Of a stretch of 64,000 nt of DNA, positions 50,600 to 59,137 are shown in pieces. Source of the DNA: Desulfovibrio sp. X2 (GTDB taxonomy: Bacteria; Desulfobacterota; Desulfovibrionia; Desulfovibrionales; Desulfovibrionaceae); the NCBI RefSeq assembly GCF_000422205.1, contig NZ_ATHV01000019.1, forward strand, positions 145,859 to 209,858, written 5' to 3'. The first letter of the stretch is position 1, and every line of letters begins with the position of its first letter. The notes under the pieces were generated by a model, which was given only the letters and a program-made list of their open reading frames with translations, was not told the DNA's origin and ran no database searches. Made by a program: the position numbers and the translations under genes.

Positions 50600-52222
50600 A
50601 TGACGCATCCCATTTCGCACGAACAGGCGGGATCCGGTGCGGCCTTGGCCGCCGGGCCCCGCTCCGACAACTTCTTCGTCCGCAACGCCGACCTCCTCGC
50701 CCTGCTGATCATCCTCGTCAGCGTGGGCGTGCGCTGGGTCATCGTGGCCACGGGCCAGCTGAACCTCGTGCAGGACGAGGCTCAGTACTGGGACTGGACG
50801 CGCCACCTGCAGTGGTCCTACTATTCCAAGGGCCCGCTCATCGCCTGGATCATCGCCTTCTTCACGCGCATCTTCGGCAACACGGAGCTCGGAGTGCGCG
50901 CGGGCGCGCTGCTCGGCTCCGGCCTTCTGCAGGCGGTCATCTACCTCTGGCTCGCCAAGCTCTGGAAACGGCCCGGGCTCGGGCTCCTGACTCTCTTCGT
51001 GGCCAATACCGCGCCCATGTTCCTGGCCTCCGGGGTGCTCATGACCACGGACAACCCGCTGCTGGTCTGCTGGACCGCGGCCATGTTCTGCCTGGACGCG
51101 GGCACGAGGGAAGATGTCGGGCCGCGCGCCCGGGGCGCGGCTGTCCTGGCCCTGGTCCCGCTCGTGGCGATCGGCATCCTGGCCAAGTACATGATGCTCG
51201 TCTTCCCGGTCCTGGCCCTGGCCTACGCCTGGTGGCTCAAGGGCCGCGGCGAATTGCCCGAGGGCACCTGGCCGCGCCTCGTCCTCGCCCTGCTCGCGGG
51301 CACGGTCGTGGGCATGCTCCCCATCCTCGTCTGGAACGCGCAGCATCATTTCGTGGGCTTCAAGCACGTGGGCACCCTGGCGGGCGTGGAAGGCAACACG
51401 GCCAAGCGCCTGCTGCGCTTCGACCGCTTCCCCGACTACCTGGGCAGCCAGGTGGGGCTCATGAGCCCGTGGTGGTTCGTCTTCATGCTCGTGGGCGGCG
51501 TGGCCGCGGCCAGGCAGGCCTTCTGGGGCAAGAAGGGGCTGCTCGGCCTCTCCATGCGCCAAGCCGCGCTGCTGGCTATCTTCTTCTGGCCCGCCTGGGG
51601 CTTTTTCATCCTCTGGAGCTTTCACACCAAGATCCAGCCCAACTGGTCCGCGGTGAGCTACGCCGCAGGCTTCCTCCTGACCGCCCTGGCCTTTGCCCGC
51701 TACTGGCAGGGGCAGGGACGGCTGCGCAAGCTCTGGGCGGTCATGGCGGCCCTGGTCTTCGTGCTCGTGGCCTCGGCCCCGGTGCTGCCGATCCCCAGGC
51801 ACCTGAACCCCGCCAACCGTCTCAAGGGCTGGGACGACCTGGGCGAGGAGGTCGCGCGCCTCGAGAAGGCCGACTTCCCCGATCCCTCGCGCGTCTTCAT
51901 CTTCAGCGAGCAGTACGACATGACCGCGGCCCTGGCCTTCTACGTGCCCGGGCAACCGCGCGTGTACAACGCCTGGCTCTCGCGCCGCATGAACCAGTAC
52001 GACCTCTGGCCGGGCCCCGAAGACAAGAAGGGCTGGGACGCCGTCTACGTGCGCAAGGACTTCAAGGACGGGGTCGAGCCGGGCGTGGAGCGCATGTTCG
52101 AGCACATCTCGCCGCCCATTCATTACCAGACCACCTTCGACGGCGAACCGGCGCGCAAGTTCACCATCTTCCTCTGCCGCGGCTTCACCGGCTACTGGCC
52201 GAGGGAGTACGGCGACTTCTGA
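50600..52222 (+). CDS. ArnT-like glycosyltransferase family 39 membrane protein
   Basis: A 540-residue membrane protein with about a dozen helices. The catalytic Asp-Glu of GT39/GT83 enzymes (D59-E60 in NLVQDEAQYWDW) lies in the first periplasmic loop, with YYSKGPLIAW following. It probably transfers a sugar from undecaprenyl phosphate to lipid A or a protein at the periplasmic face. ArnT itself is not established: substrate and genes for aminoarabinose synthesis are absent here. Confidence 0.83.
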   Translation: MTHPISHEQAGSGAALAAGPRSDNFFVRNADLLALLIILVSVGVRWVIVATGQLNLVQDEAQYWDWTRHLQWSYYSKGPLIAWIIAFFTRIFGNTELGVRAGALLGSGLLQAVIYLWLAKLWKRPGLGLLTLFVANTAPMFLASGVLMTTDNPLLVCWTAAMFCLDAGTREDVGPRARGAAVLALVPLVAIGILAKYMMLVFPVLALAYAWWLKGRGELPEGTWPRLVLALLAGTVVGMLPILVWNAQHHFVGFKHVGTLAGVEGNTAKRLLRFDRFPDYLGSQVGLMSPWWFVFMLVGGVAAARQAFWGKKGLLGLSMRQAALLAIFFWPAWGFFILWSFHTKIQPNWSAVSYAAGFLLTALAFARYWQGQGRLRKLWAVMAALVFVLVASAPVLPIPRHLNPANRLKGWDDLGEEVARLEKADFPDPSRVFIFSEQYDMTAALAFYVPGQPRVYNAWLSRRMNQYDLWPGPEDKKGWDAVYVRKDFKDGVEPGVERMFEHISPPIHYQTTFDGEPARKFTIFLCRGFTGYWPREYGDF

Positions 52223-52310
52223 TCGCGGCTTGCCTCTCCCTGCGCCCGGCGGTATCTGGTAAACATGCCGCACGGTCCTTGGGCGCCGCAGAACGCGAGA
52301 AGGAAGTGCC

Positions 52311-52667
52311 ATGCAGCCTGCCGGTCCGGAACGACGCCGCGAGCCCCGCACGGTCCTCGATGTGGTCTTCTGCATCCTGGCCGCGCGCTCGGGATGCGAG
52401 CACCTGTGCATCGTGCGCGACATAAGCCGCCACGGCGCGCGGCTCGAGTTCGCCTCGGCCGGTGACGCCGCGTCGCTGTGCACAGGCGGGGAAGTCAGGC
52501 TGCGCGACCTGCCCGGCGTCCTGAGCTGCCTGCACGGCAATGAATGGGGCGGCCGCGTGGTCTGGCTGCGCGGGGAGGAGGGCGGCATCCGCTTCGACGA
52601 CCCCCTGCCCGCGACGCCCGAGGCGCTCGAAGCCTACCGCCGCCTGCAGCTCGACATGAAGGAGTGA
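52311..52667 (+). CDS. PilZ domain protein (1)
   Basis: A 118-residue single-domain PilZ protein. RRREPR fits RxxxR and DISRHGARLEF fits (D/N)xSxxG, the two c-di-GMP-binding motifs. Effector target unknown. GAAGGAAGTGCC precedes the ATG. Confidence 0.83.
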   Translation: MQPAGPERRREPRTVLDVVFCILAARSGCEHLCIVRDISRHGARLEFASAGDAASLCTGGEVRLRDLPGVLSCLHGNEWGGRVVWLRGEEGGIRFDDPLPATPEALEAYRRLQLDMKE

Positions 52668-52773
52668 GCGGCCCCTTTGCTTTTTCGGGCCGCTGGGCTA
52701 GCCTTGGAGACGCATCCGGACGCCGCGCAAGGCGTTTGCAACTCCGGGAGGGGGAATGAAACCGGGAGGGGAA

Positions 52774-53181
52774 ATGAGCCAGGACCAGCGCCAGGCCGAA
52801 CGCGTCGCGCCCGCCGAGGGCCGCTGCGCTTTCAGCCATGAGGAGGCGCGCTTCACCGGAGCGCTGCGCAACGTGAGTCTTCTCGGCATGAAGGTCGAGT
52901 TGCCCGAGGACGTGTCGGCGGCCTCCCTCGCGCCGGGATTTCGCGTCGCCTTCGAGGACTTTCCCGAACCTCTCACCGCGCACGTCCTCGCCACCGAGGG
53001 TGAGATCGTCTGGGTCGACGACAGGAAGATCGGCATCCGTTTTCTCACCCCCCTGGACATTCCCCCCGACGCCATCCTCGAGTTCCAGCACGAGAGCCAC
53101 GTGCCTCCCTTTCGTCCCGGCGAGGACGAGGAGGAGGTCCGCGAAGGGACGGCGCGGCGGCTCCCCGGGACTCCTGCTTGA
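52774..53181 (+). CDS. PilZ domain-like protein (2)
   Basis: About 135 residues. NVSLLGMKVEL matches the second PilZ motif, and RQAERV near the N-terminus is a weakened RxxxR, so c-di-GMP binding is uncertain. Acidic C-terminal tail. There are two in-frame ATGs 18 bases apart (52756 and 52774), each preceded by a GGGAGGGG ribosome binding site because the start region is duplicated; either or both could be used. Confidence 0.72.
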   Translation: MSQDQRQAERVAPAEGRCAFSHEEARFTGALRNVSLLGMKVELPEDVSAASLAPGFRVAFEDFPEPLTAHVLATEGEIVWVDDRKIGIRFLTPLDIPPDAILEFQHESHVPPFRPGEDEEEVREGTARRLPGTPA

Positions 53182-53266
53182 CCCTGGACAAGCGTGTCGC
53201 GAAGATTTACTTTCCACGCGCTTTTCGGAACAGCGAAATAATCCGGAGGCGGACGTCGCGATCACT

Positions 53267-53839
53267 ATGAATACCGGCTTGGGCGGCCCCGAGGTCTGCG
53301 CCCGCTGCGCGGCCCTTACCGGCTCCTGCTGCAAGCTCGCTCCGGGACACGAGGAAGCCTGCTTTCCGCTCTCCGAGATGGAGATGGATCGCATCCGCGA
53401 CTTCACCGGCGCACAGGGCTGGTTCGCTCAGGAGGCGAACTCCGAGGCCTTCCTCTCCCACATGACCAGGCTCTTCCCCGGCGAGGAGGAGTGCGTGCGC
53501 ATGATCTTCCATCCGCGCAAGCACCACTTCCGCCTGGCCACGCGCCGGGACGGCACCTGCGGATTGCTGGGCGAGGACGGCTGCACGCTTCCGGAAGAGG
53601 TCCGGCCGTACTACTGCCGCCTCTTTCCGCTGTGGTACTCACGCGGCCGCCTGCAGGCCCTGGCGGGCATGTGCCTGGCCGTGCGCGAGTCCGCCGGGCG
53701 GGCCCGGCTGCTCCATAGCGTCCACCTCTCCATGGAGCGCTCGCGCGACCTCTTCGCGCGCCTCCGCCTGGCCTGGGGCCTGCCGCCCGAGCCCGGACTC
53801 CCGAACGTCACACTGCGCCTGCAACGGAATCCCATATGA
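53267..53839 (+). CDS. YkgJ-family cysteine cluster protein
   Basis: A 190-residue protein with the CxxC-N6-CC N-terminal cluster (C11, C14, C21, C22) and later CGLLGEDGCTLPEEVRPYYCRLFP, the classic YkgJ/UPF0153 pattern thought to hold a zinc or Fe-S site. Function unknown. ATG 53267 has GGAGG only at a long distance (about 17 bases). Its stop overlaps the PBP start (ATGA). Confidence 0.85.
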   Translation: MNTGLGGPEVCARCAALTGSCCKLAPGHEEACFPLSEMEMDRIRDFTGAQGWFAQEANSEAFLSHMTRLFPGEEECVRMIFHPRKHHFRLATRRDGTCGLLGEDGCTLPEEVRPYYCRLFPLWYSRGRLQALAGMCLAVRESAGRARLLHSVHLSMERSRDLFARLRLAWGLPPEPGLPNVTLRLQRNPI

Positions 53840-56187
53840 CCATGAAGAAACTGTTCATCGGCGGAGTCATCATCGGCTCCATCCTGCTGCTTTGCGGCAT
53901 CGGCGGCGGCCTCGGGCTCTACCTGTGGGCCTCGCGGGACCTGCCGAACTTCAAGACCCTGACCGACTACCGTCCGCCCCTCGTGACCACGGTCTACGCC
54001 CGGGACGGACAGATCATGGGCTATTTCTACCGTGAGAAGCGCTTCCTGGCCACGCTGCCGCAGATGGCGCCGTACGTCCCCAAGGCCTTCCTCGCGGCGG
54101 AGGATGCGGGCTTCTACCAGCACGACGGCGTCGATCCGGCGGCCATCTTCCGCGCCTTCCTGCGCAACCTCACCGCGGGCGGCATCAAGCAGGGCGGCAG
54201 CACCATCACGCAGCAGGTCATCAAGCGCCTGCTGCTCTCCTCCGAGAAGAGCTACCAGCGCAAGCTCAAGGAGGCCATTCTCGCCTACAGGCTCGAGAAG
54301 TACCTGACCAAGGACGAGATCCTGACCATCTACCTGAACCACATCTATCTGGGCGCGGGTGCCTACGGCGTCGAGGCTGCTGCGCGCACCTACTTCGGCA
54401 AGCACGTGGCCGACCTGACGCTGGCCGAGGCGGCCATGCTGGCCGGTCTGCCGCAGGCCCCCACGCGCTACAATCCCTACCAGAACTGGGATGCCGCCAA
54501 GGCCCGGCAGCACTACGTGCTCGAGCAGATGCTCGAGAAGGGCTGGATCACCAGGCAGGAGATGACCGAGGCCCTGGCCCAGCCCCTCGTGCTCAAGAGC
54601 ATGGACGACTACTCCTGGAAGAAGGGCCCCTGGTACCTCGAGGAGGTCCGGCGCTGGCTCATCGAGCGCTACGGCGAGACCGAGGTCTACGAGGGCGGCC
54701 TGCACGTCTGGACCGCCTGCGACCTGCGCCAGCAGGACGCGGCCGAGCAGGCCCTGCACCGCGGCCTCATCGACTCCACGCGGCGCCGCGGCTGGGAAGG
54801 CCCGGTGCGCCATCTGGACTCCAACGTCTACAGCTCCTTCCTCTCCGACGGCAGCGAAGCGGCCAAGGACCTGAAGAAGGGCGACTGGGTCAAGGTCCTG
54901 GTGACCCGCGTCCAGCCTTCGGGCGCGGACGTGCGCTTCGGGGCCTTCTCCGGCCAGATTTCCGTGGCCACCATGCACTGGGCGCGCAAGCCCGACCCGC
55001 GCCACGCCACCGAGGAGGTGGCGGCCGTGCGCGACGCCACGCAGGTGCTCAAGCCCGGCGACGTGGTCTGGGCCTCGGTGGACGAGCGGCCCTCGGCCGA
55101 CAAGGGCACGTGGCAGCTGGCCCTGCAGCAGGAGCCCACGGTCGAGGGCGCCGTCGTCTCCATGCTGGCCAAGACCGGCGACATCGTCGCCTTGGTCGGC
55201 GGCTACTCTTTCGAGCGCTCGCAGTTCAACCGCGCCACCCAGGCCAAGCGCCAGCCGGGTTCGTCCTTCAAGCCCATCGTCTACTCGGCGGCCCTGGACA
55301 ACGGCTTCACCCCGGCCTCGGTGGTGCTCGACGCGCCCATCGTCTTCACGGACTACTCCACCTCGCAGGTCTGGAAGCCGGAGAACTACGAGGAAGACTT
55401 CCGCGGCCCCACCATCCTGCGCACGGCGCTGGCCAAGTCGTTGAACCTCGTGACCATCCGCGTGGCCCAGAGGATCGGCATCTCCAAGGTTGAAGAGCGG
55501 GCCAAGGAGCTCGGCCTCGACGCCAACTTCCAGGGCAACCTCTCCGAGGCCCTGGGCACCGCCGAGGTCACGCCGCTCAACATGTGCGACGCCTACACCG
55601 CCTTCGCCAACGGCGGCATGGAGGCCAAGCCCCGCATGGTCCTGCGCGTGGTCGACGCCTGGGGCAAGGAGCTCTACACGGACGAGCCAGAGTCGCATCA
55701 GGCCGTCTCGCCCCAGAACGCCTACCTCATCGCCTCCATGATGAAGGAGGTCGTGCGCGACGGCACCGGCTGGCGCGCGCGCGAGCTCGGCCGCCCCGTG
55801 GCGGGCAAGACCGGCACCACCAACGAGGAGCGCGACGCCTGGTTCGTGGGCTACACGCCCTACCTCGTCTCCGTGGTCTACGTGGGCTTCGACGACCACC
55901 GGCCCATGGGCAAGAACGAGACCGGCGCGCGCGCTGCCTCGTCCATCTGGGTGGACTACAGGAAGCAGGTGGAGGACGAGTTCCCGCCCACCGACTTCCC
56001 CCAGCCCCCGGGCGTTACCATGGTGCGCATCGACGGACAGAACGGCCTCCTGGCCGGACCGGCAACGCAGGAGAGCTACTTCCTGCCGTTTTACGCCGGA
56101 ACCGAGCCCACCCAGGTCTCCACGGGCACCTCGTCGCTCGAAGGCGAGAAGACCACGGGCGAGGATCTGCTGAAGCAGGTCTACTAG
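53836..56187 (+). CDS. mrcA: Class A penicillin-binding protein 1A
   Basis: A 783-residue bifunctional peptidoglycan synthase. Signal anchor at residues ~5-30; glycosyltransferase 51 domain with catalytic Glu in AAEDAGFYQHDGVD and GGSTITQQ; an OB-like insert; transpeptidase domain with SxxK in GSSFKP, SLN in AKSLNLVT, and KTGTTNE. Polymerises and cross-links peptidoglycan at the periplasmic face. Start overlaps the YkgJ-family gene; an ATG two codons later is an alternative. Confidence 0.94.
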   Translation: MTMKKLFIGGVIIGSILLLCGIGGGLGLYLWASRDLPNFKTLTDYRPPLVTTVYARDGQIMGYFYREKRFLATLPQMAPYVPKAFLAAEDAGFYQHDGVDPAAIFRAFLRNLTAGGIKQGGSTITQQVIKRLLLSSEKSYQRKLKEAILAYRLEKYLTKDEILTIYLNHIYLGAGAYGVEAAARTYFGKHVADLTLAEAAMLAGLPQAPTRYNPYQNWDAAKARQHYVLEQMLEKGWITRQEMTEALAQPLVLKSMDDYSWKKGPWYLEEVRRWLIERYGETEVYEGGLHVWTACDLRQQDAAEQALHRGLIDSTRRRGWEGPVRHLDSNVYSSFLSDGSEAAKDLKKGDWVKVLVTRVQPSGADVRFGAFSGQISVATMHWARKPDPRHATEEVAAVRDATQVLKPGDVVWASVDERPSADKGTWQLALQQEPTVEGAVVSMLAKTGDIVALVGGYSFERSQFNRATQAKRQPGSSFKPIVYSAALDNGFTPASVVLDAPIVFTDYSTSQVWKPENYEEDFRGPTILRTALAKSLNLVTIRVAQRIGISKVEERAKELGLDANFQGNLSEALGTAEVTPLNMCDAYTAFANGGMEAKPRMVLRVVDAWGKELYTDEPESHQAVSPQNAYLIASMMKEVVRDGTGWRARELGRPVAGKTGTTNEERDAWFVGYTPYLVSVVYVGFDDHRPMGKNETGARAASSIWVDYRKQVEDEFPPTDFPQPPGVTMVRIDGQNGLLAGPATQESYFLPFYAGTEPTQVSTGTSSLEGEKTTGEDLLKQVY

Positions 56188-56312
56188 CCGGACTCCGGCC
56201 GCGGCCTCATGGCCGTGGCCGGGGCGCGCTTTTTCGGCGCGGCGGGTTTGCGTGGGGTGCGGCATCGCGTATGGTGCGGAGAACAGAGCAACCTTTGGCC
56301 GGGAGGAGAGAG

Positions 56313-56780
56313 ATGCAAAGCGAACTGCGCGATCTGGTCGGCTGGAAGCTCGTTTTCGGCGCTGCCGTGGGCCTGCTCGTGGCCTGGGCCTGCTCCGCGG
56401 GTGCTCTCGCCTGGGGCGCCTTCGTCGGCGTCAGGCTGGCCGCATGGATCTTCCTGCTGCTCATGGCGCTGAAGACGGTGAACGACTTCTTCTCCGCGGA
56501 GATAGACAGCCTGGCCGTGCCCTATGACGCCGTGGTCGGCTTCTACGGACGCAACGCCGCGGCGGTGGTCGGCTACTTCCTCGGCCTGGCCGTCTTCGCG
56601 GTGCTCGCGGCGCCCGCCCAGGCCATGTTCCGGGCACTGCTCGTCATCGTCCTGTGGCTCGTGGTCCTGCACTGGTCCGTGCCCTTCCTGCGCGGCGAGG
56701 TGATCGAGAGCTACGGCAGGCGCAACCTCGCGAACCTCTTCCTCGTCTTCGTCCTGATCTGGTGGGTGAGCGCGTGCTGA
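56313..56780 (+). CDS. Small four-helix membrane protein, unknown
   Basis: A 155-residue protein with about four to five hydrophobic segments (VFGAAVGLLVAWACSAGALAW, LAAWIFLLLMALKTVNDFF, VVGYFLGLAVFAVLAAPAQ, LLVIVLWLVVLHW, LFLVFVLIWWVSAC). No family recognised. GGGAGGAGAG before the ATG. It overlaps the cupin gene by 7 bases, suggesting joint expression. Confidence 0.78.
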   Translation: MQSELRDLVGWKLVFGAAVGLLVAWACSAGALAWGAFVGVRLAAWIFLLLMALKTVNDFFSAEIDSLAVPYDAVVGFYGRNAAAVVGYFLGLAVFAVLAAPAQAMFRALLVIVLWLVVLHWSVPFLRGEVIESYGRRNLANLFLVFVLIWWVSAC

Positions 56781-57166
56781 GCCGCCACGCGGAGGCGCGA
56801 GCCTACGTCACCAAGGACGGCTCCACCATCCGCGAGCTCATGCATCCCTCCGTTCACGCGCATCTCGGCGTGCGCAACCAGAGCCTCGCCGAGGCGCGGG
56901 TGGGGGAGGGCGGCCGCACAGAGCTGCACCTGCACCGCGTGAGCGAGGAACTCTACCACGTCACCAGCGGCCGGGGCCGCATGACCCTGAACGGGGTGGA
57001 CTTTCCCGTCGAGGCGGGCGATACCGTCTGCATCGCACCTGGGGTGCCTCACTCGATCGCGAACACCGGGCCGGGCGAACTCGTGCTGCTCTGCTGCTGC
57101 GCCCCGGCCTACAGCCATGACGACACCGTCCTGTTGGACCAAGGAGGAACCACATGCCCTGCCTGA
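56774..57166 (+). CDS. Cupin domain protein
   Basis: A 130-residue single cupin. Motif 1 is ELHLHRVSEELYHVTSGRGRM and motif 2 GDTVCIAPGVPHSIANTG, retaining the two His and one Glu that bind metal plus the second-motif His. Likely a sugar or small-molecule isomerase/dioxygenase fold or sensor; exact role unknown. GTG 56774 lies inside the previous gene; its end overlaps the tautomerase gene by 13 bases. Confidence 0.85.
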   Translation: MLSRHAEARAYVTKDGSTIRELMHPSVHAHLGVRNQSLAEARVGEGGRTELHLHRVSEELYHVTSGRGRMTLNGVDFPVEAGDTVCIAPGVPHSIANTGPGELVLLCCCAPAYSHDDTVLLDQGGTTCPA

Positions 57167-57510
57167 AGATCGAGACCAACGTCGAATTGGATGCCGCCAA
57201 GGCCCGCACCCTGGCCCTGAAGCTCGCCAACGAGGCCGCCACGGCCATCGGCAAGCCGGTGGAGCGTATCCTGACCATCGTCGAGCCCGGCCTGGCCCTG
57301 ACGTATCGCGGCACCGACGCGCCCGCCGCCTGGGTCGAGGTCAAGAGCATCGGACTCACGGCCGACGAATGCCCGGCCCTGGCCGCCTGGCTCGGCGAGT
57401 TCGTCGAGCGCGAGCTCGGCGTCTCCGCCAACCGCGCCCTGATCGAGTTCAAGCCCCTGTCCGCCGAACTCACCGGCGTGAACAAGGGCACCGTGGCCAA
57501 GCCCGCCTAG
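57154..57510 (+). CDS. MIF-like tautomerase
   Basis: A 118-residue member of the macrophage migration inhibitory factor/tautomerase superfamily. Catalytic Pro2 becomes N-terminal after Met removal (MPCLKIETN), followed by the tautomerase-type sequence; length near 115 is that of MIF/phenylpyruvate tautomerase. Possibly tautomerises arylpyruvates, which would fit iorAB, but substrate is unproven. AAGGAGGAACCAC before the ATG. Confidence 0.85.
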   Translation: MPCLKIETNVELDAAKARTLALKLANEAATAIGKPVERILTIVEPGLALTYRGTDAPAAWVEVKSIGLTADECPALAAWLGEFVERELGVSANRALIEFKPLSAELTGVNKGTVAKPA

Positions 57511-57533
57511 GAAAAAGCCTTTTTTGCAAACGG

Positions 57534-57577
57534 AGCGCGGCCGGAAAGGAGTTCCTTCCCGGCCGCGCTTTGTCTTT
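57534..57577 (+). terminator. Terminator after the tautomerase gene, shared with korC end
   Basis: AGCGCGGCCGG (57534-57544) pairs with CCGGCCGCGCT (57559-57569), followed by TTGTCTTTT. Lies between convergent genes. Confidence 0.78.
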
Positions 57578-57616
57578 TCCGGCCCCCGGATGCCGTCGTG
57601 GGGGATTTCCCAGGAA

Positions 57617-58231
57617 TCAGAGCACGATGCGCTCGTCCGCCTCGTCCTCGTTCTCCTTCTTTCCCCAGGCTTCGTGCGGATCGAAGCGCTTCTTGGCCTC
57701 GGAGTAGCCGAGCTGGAAGGCCTTGAGGTTGGTGTCCAGGATCTTGGGCGGCATGCTGTCGCGCAGGGCCTGCTTCATGATCTTCTGCTCGGCGAAGGGC
57801 AGGAGCCAGGTCAGGGCGCCGAGCACGACCACGTTCATGGCCTGCGGGACCTTGATCTTCTTCATGGTCAGGTCGGTGAAGGGCAGGCCCAGGAAGACGT
57901 TGGACGGCGTCTGGCGCACGAGTCCCGTGTCCACGAGCAGCACCCCGCCCGGCTTGATGTAGCGGTAGTAGGCGTAGCAGGCCTCCTGGGACAGCGCCAC
58001 GAGCAGGTCCACGCTCTCGGTCTTGGGGTAGCTGATGGCCTGGGAGCTGATGACCAGGTCCGAGCGGCTGGCGCCGCCGCGCGCCTCGGGGCCGTAGCTC
58101 TGGGTCTGGGTGACGTTGTAGCCGTGGCCGAGCGCGAGGCCCGAACCCAGGATGCGGCCCAGCGTGATGATGCCCTGGCCCCCGGTGCCCGAGAGCCGGA
58201 TTTCGAAGCGATGCAGTTCCATGGGCTTCAT
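57617..58231 (-). CDS. korC: 2-oxoacid:ferredoxin oxidoreductase gamma subunit
   Basis: A 204-residue gamma subunit: GTGGQGIITLGRILGSGLAL and TQSYGPEARGGASRSDLVIS. With korA, korB and korD it makes a four-subunit 2-oxoglutarate (or related 2-oxoacid):ferredoxin oxidoreductase producing acyl-CoA and reduced ferredoxin. ATG overlaps the korB stop (TGATG). Confidence 0.93.
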   Translation of the reverse strand: MKPMELHRFEIRLSGTGGQGIITLGRILGSGLALGHGYNVTQTQSYGPEARGGASRSDLVISSQAISYPKTESVDLLVALSQEACYAYYRYIKPGGVLLVDTGLVRQTPSNVFLGLPFTDLTMKKIKVPQAMNVVVLGALTWLLPFAEQKIMKQALRDSMPPKILDTNLKAFQLGYSEAKKRFDPHEAWGKKENEDEADERIVL

Positions 58232-59133
58232 CACTGGTTCTCCCTCCTCTCGGTCTCCTTCTCGACCATGGACGTGGGCGCCTCGGCAGGGGCGGCGGGC
58301 TTGGCCGCCTTGGTGCGCAGCCGGACGCGCATGTCCTCGTAGAGCTCCTCCAGGCCCTTGGCGTCGTGCTCCACGAAGGTGCCGATGGGCAGCTTGCCCT
58401 CCCGGTCCTCGGGCTTCAGCTCGTCGAACTTCTCCTTGTTCAGGCAGGTGCTCTTGAGCCATTTGAACATCTCGACCGAGTTCTTGTACTTGTTCTTGCG
58501 GCCGTACTGCGTGTGGCAGGGAGTCATGATCTCGACGAGGTTGAAGCCCGGCCGGGTGATGGCCGTGGAGATGAGGCGGTCGAGCATGTTCACGTGGAAG
58601 ACCGTGCCGCGGTAGACGCCGTTGGCGCCTGCTGCCCGCGCCAGGTCCACGAGGTCGAAGGACTTCTCCATCTGGCCGTAGGGCGTGGTCTGGGTGGTGG
58701 CGCCCTGGGGCGTGGTCGCGGAGCACTGGCCGCCGGTCATGCCGTAGATGTTGTTGTTGAGCACCAGGGCGGTCACGCCGATGTTGCGCCGTGCCGCGTG
58801 GATCAGGTGGTTGCCGCCGATGGAGAAGGCGTCGCCGTCGCCCATGATGGCGATGACCTTCATGTTCGGGTTGGCCATCTTGATGCCCGTGGCGAAGGTC
58901 AGGGCGCGGCCGTGCGTGGTGTGCACGGTGTTGAAGTCCACATAGGCCGCGATGCGGCCGGAGCAGCCGATGCCTGCCACGATGCAGACCTCGTCCTTGG
59001 ACAGCTCGAGCGAATGGATGGCGCGGATCAGCGCGCCGAGCACGATGCCGTGGCCGCAGCCGGGGCAGAAGACGTGCGGGAACTTCTTGTTGTGGCGCAG
59101 ATAGTGATGGATGAGCTCTGTGATTTCCGCCAT
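58231..59133 (-). CDS. korB: 2-oxoacid:ferredoxin oxidoreductase beta subunit (ThDP)
   Basis: A 300-residue thiamine diphosphate subunit: FCPGCGHG near the N-terminus, GIGCSGR, GDGDAFSIGGNHLIHA with the metal-binding Asp and the NNNIYGMTGGQ segment. The extra Cys of [4Fe-4S]-containing versions are partly present. KorB-like: no long C-terminal pyruvate-type extension, but a Lys/Ala/Glu-rich tail of about 40 residues. Confidence 0.93.
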   Translation of the reverse strand: MAEITELIHHYLRHNKKFPHVFCPGCGHGIVLGALIRAIHSLELSKDEVCIVAGIGCSGRIAAYVDFNTVHTTHGRALTFATGIKMANPNMKVIAIMGDGDAFSIGGNHLIHAARRNIGVTALVLNNNIYGMTGGQCSATTPQGATTQTTPYGQMEKSFDLVDLARAAGANGVYRGTVFHVNMLDRLISTAITRPGFNLVEIMTPCHTQYGRKNKYKNSVEMFKWLKSTCLNKEKFDELKPEDREGKLPIGTFVEHDAKGLEELYEDMRVRLRTKAAKPAAPAEAPTSMVEKETERRENQ

Positions 59134-59137
59134 GTCC

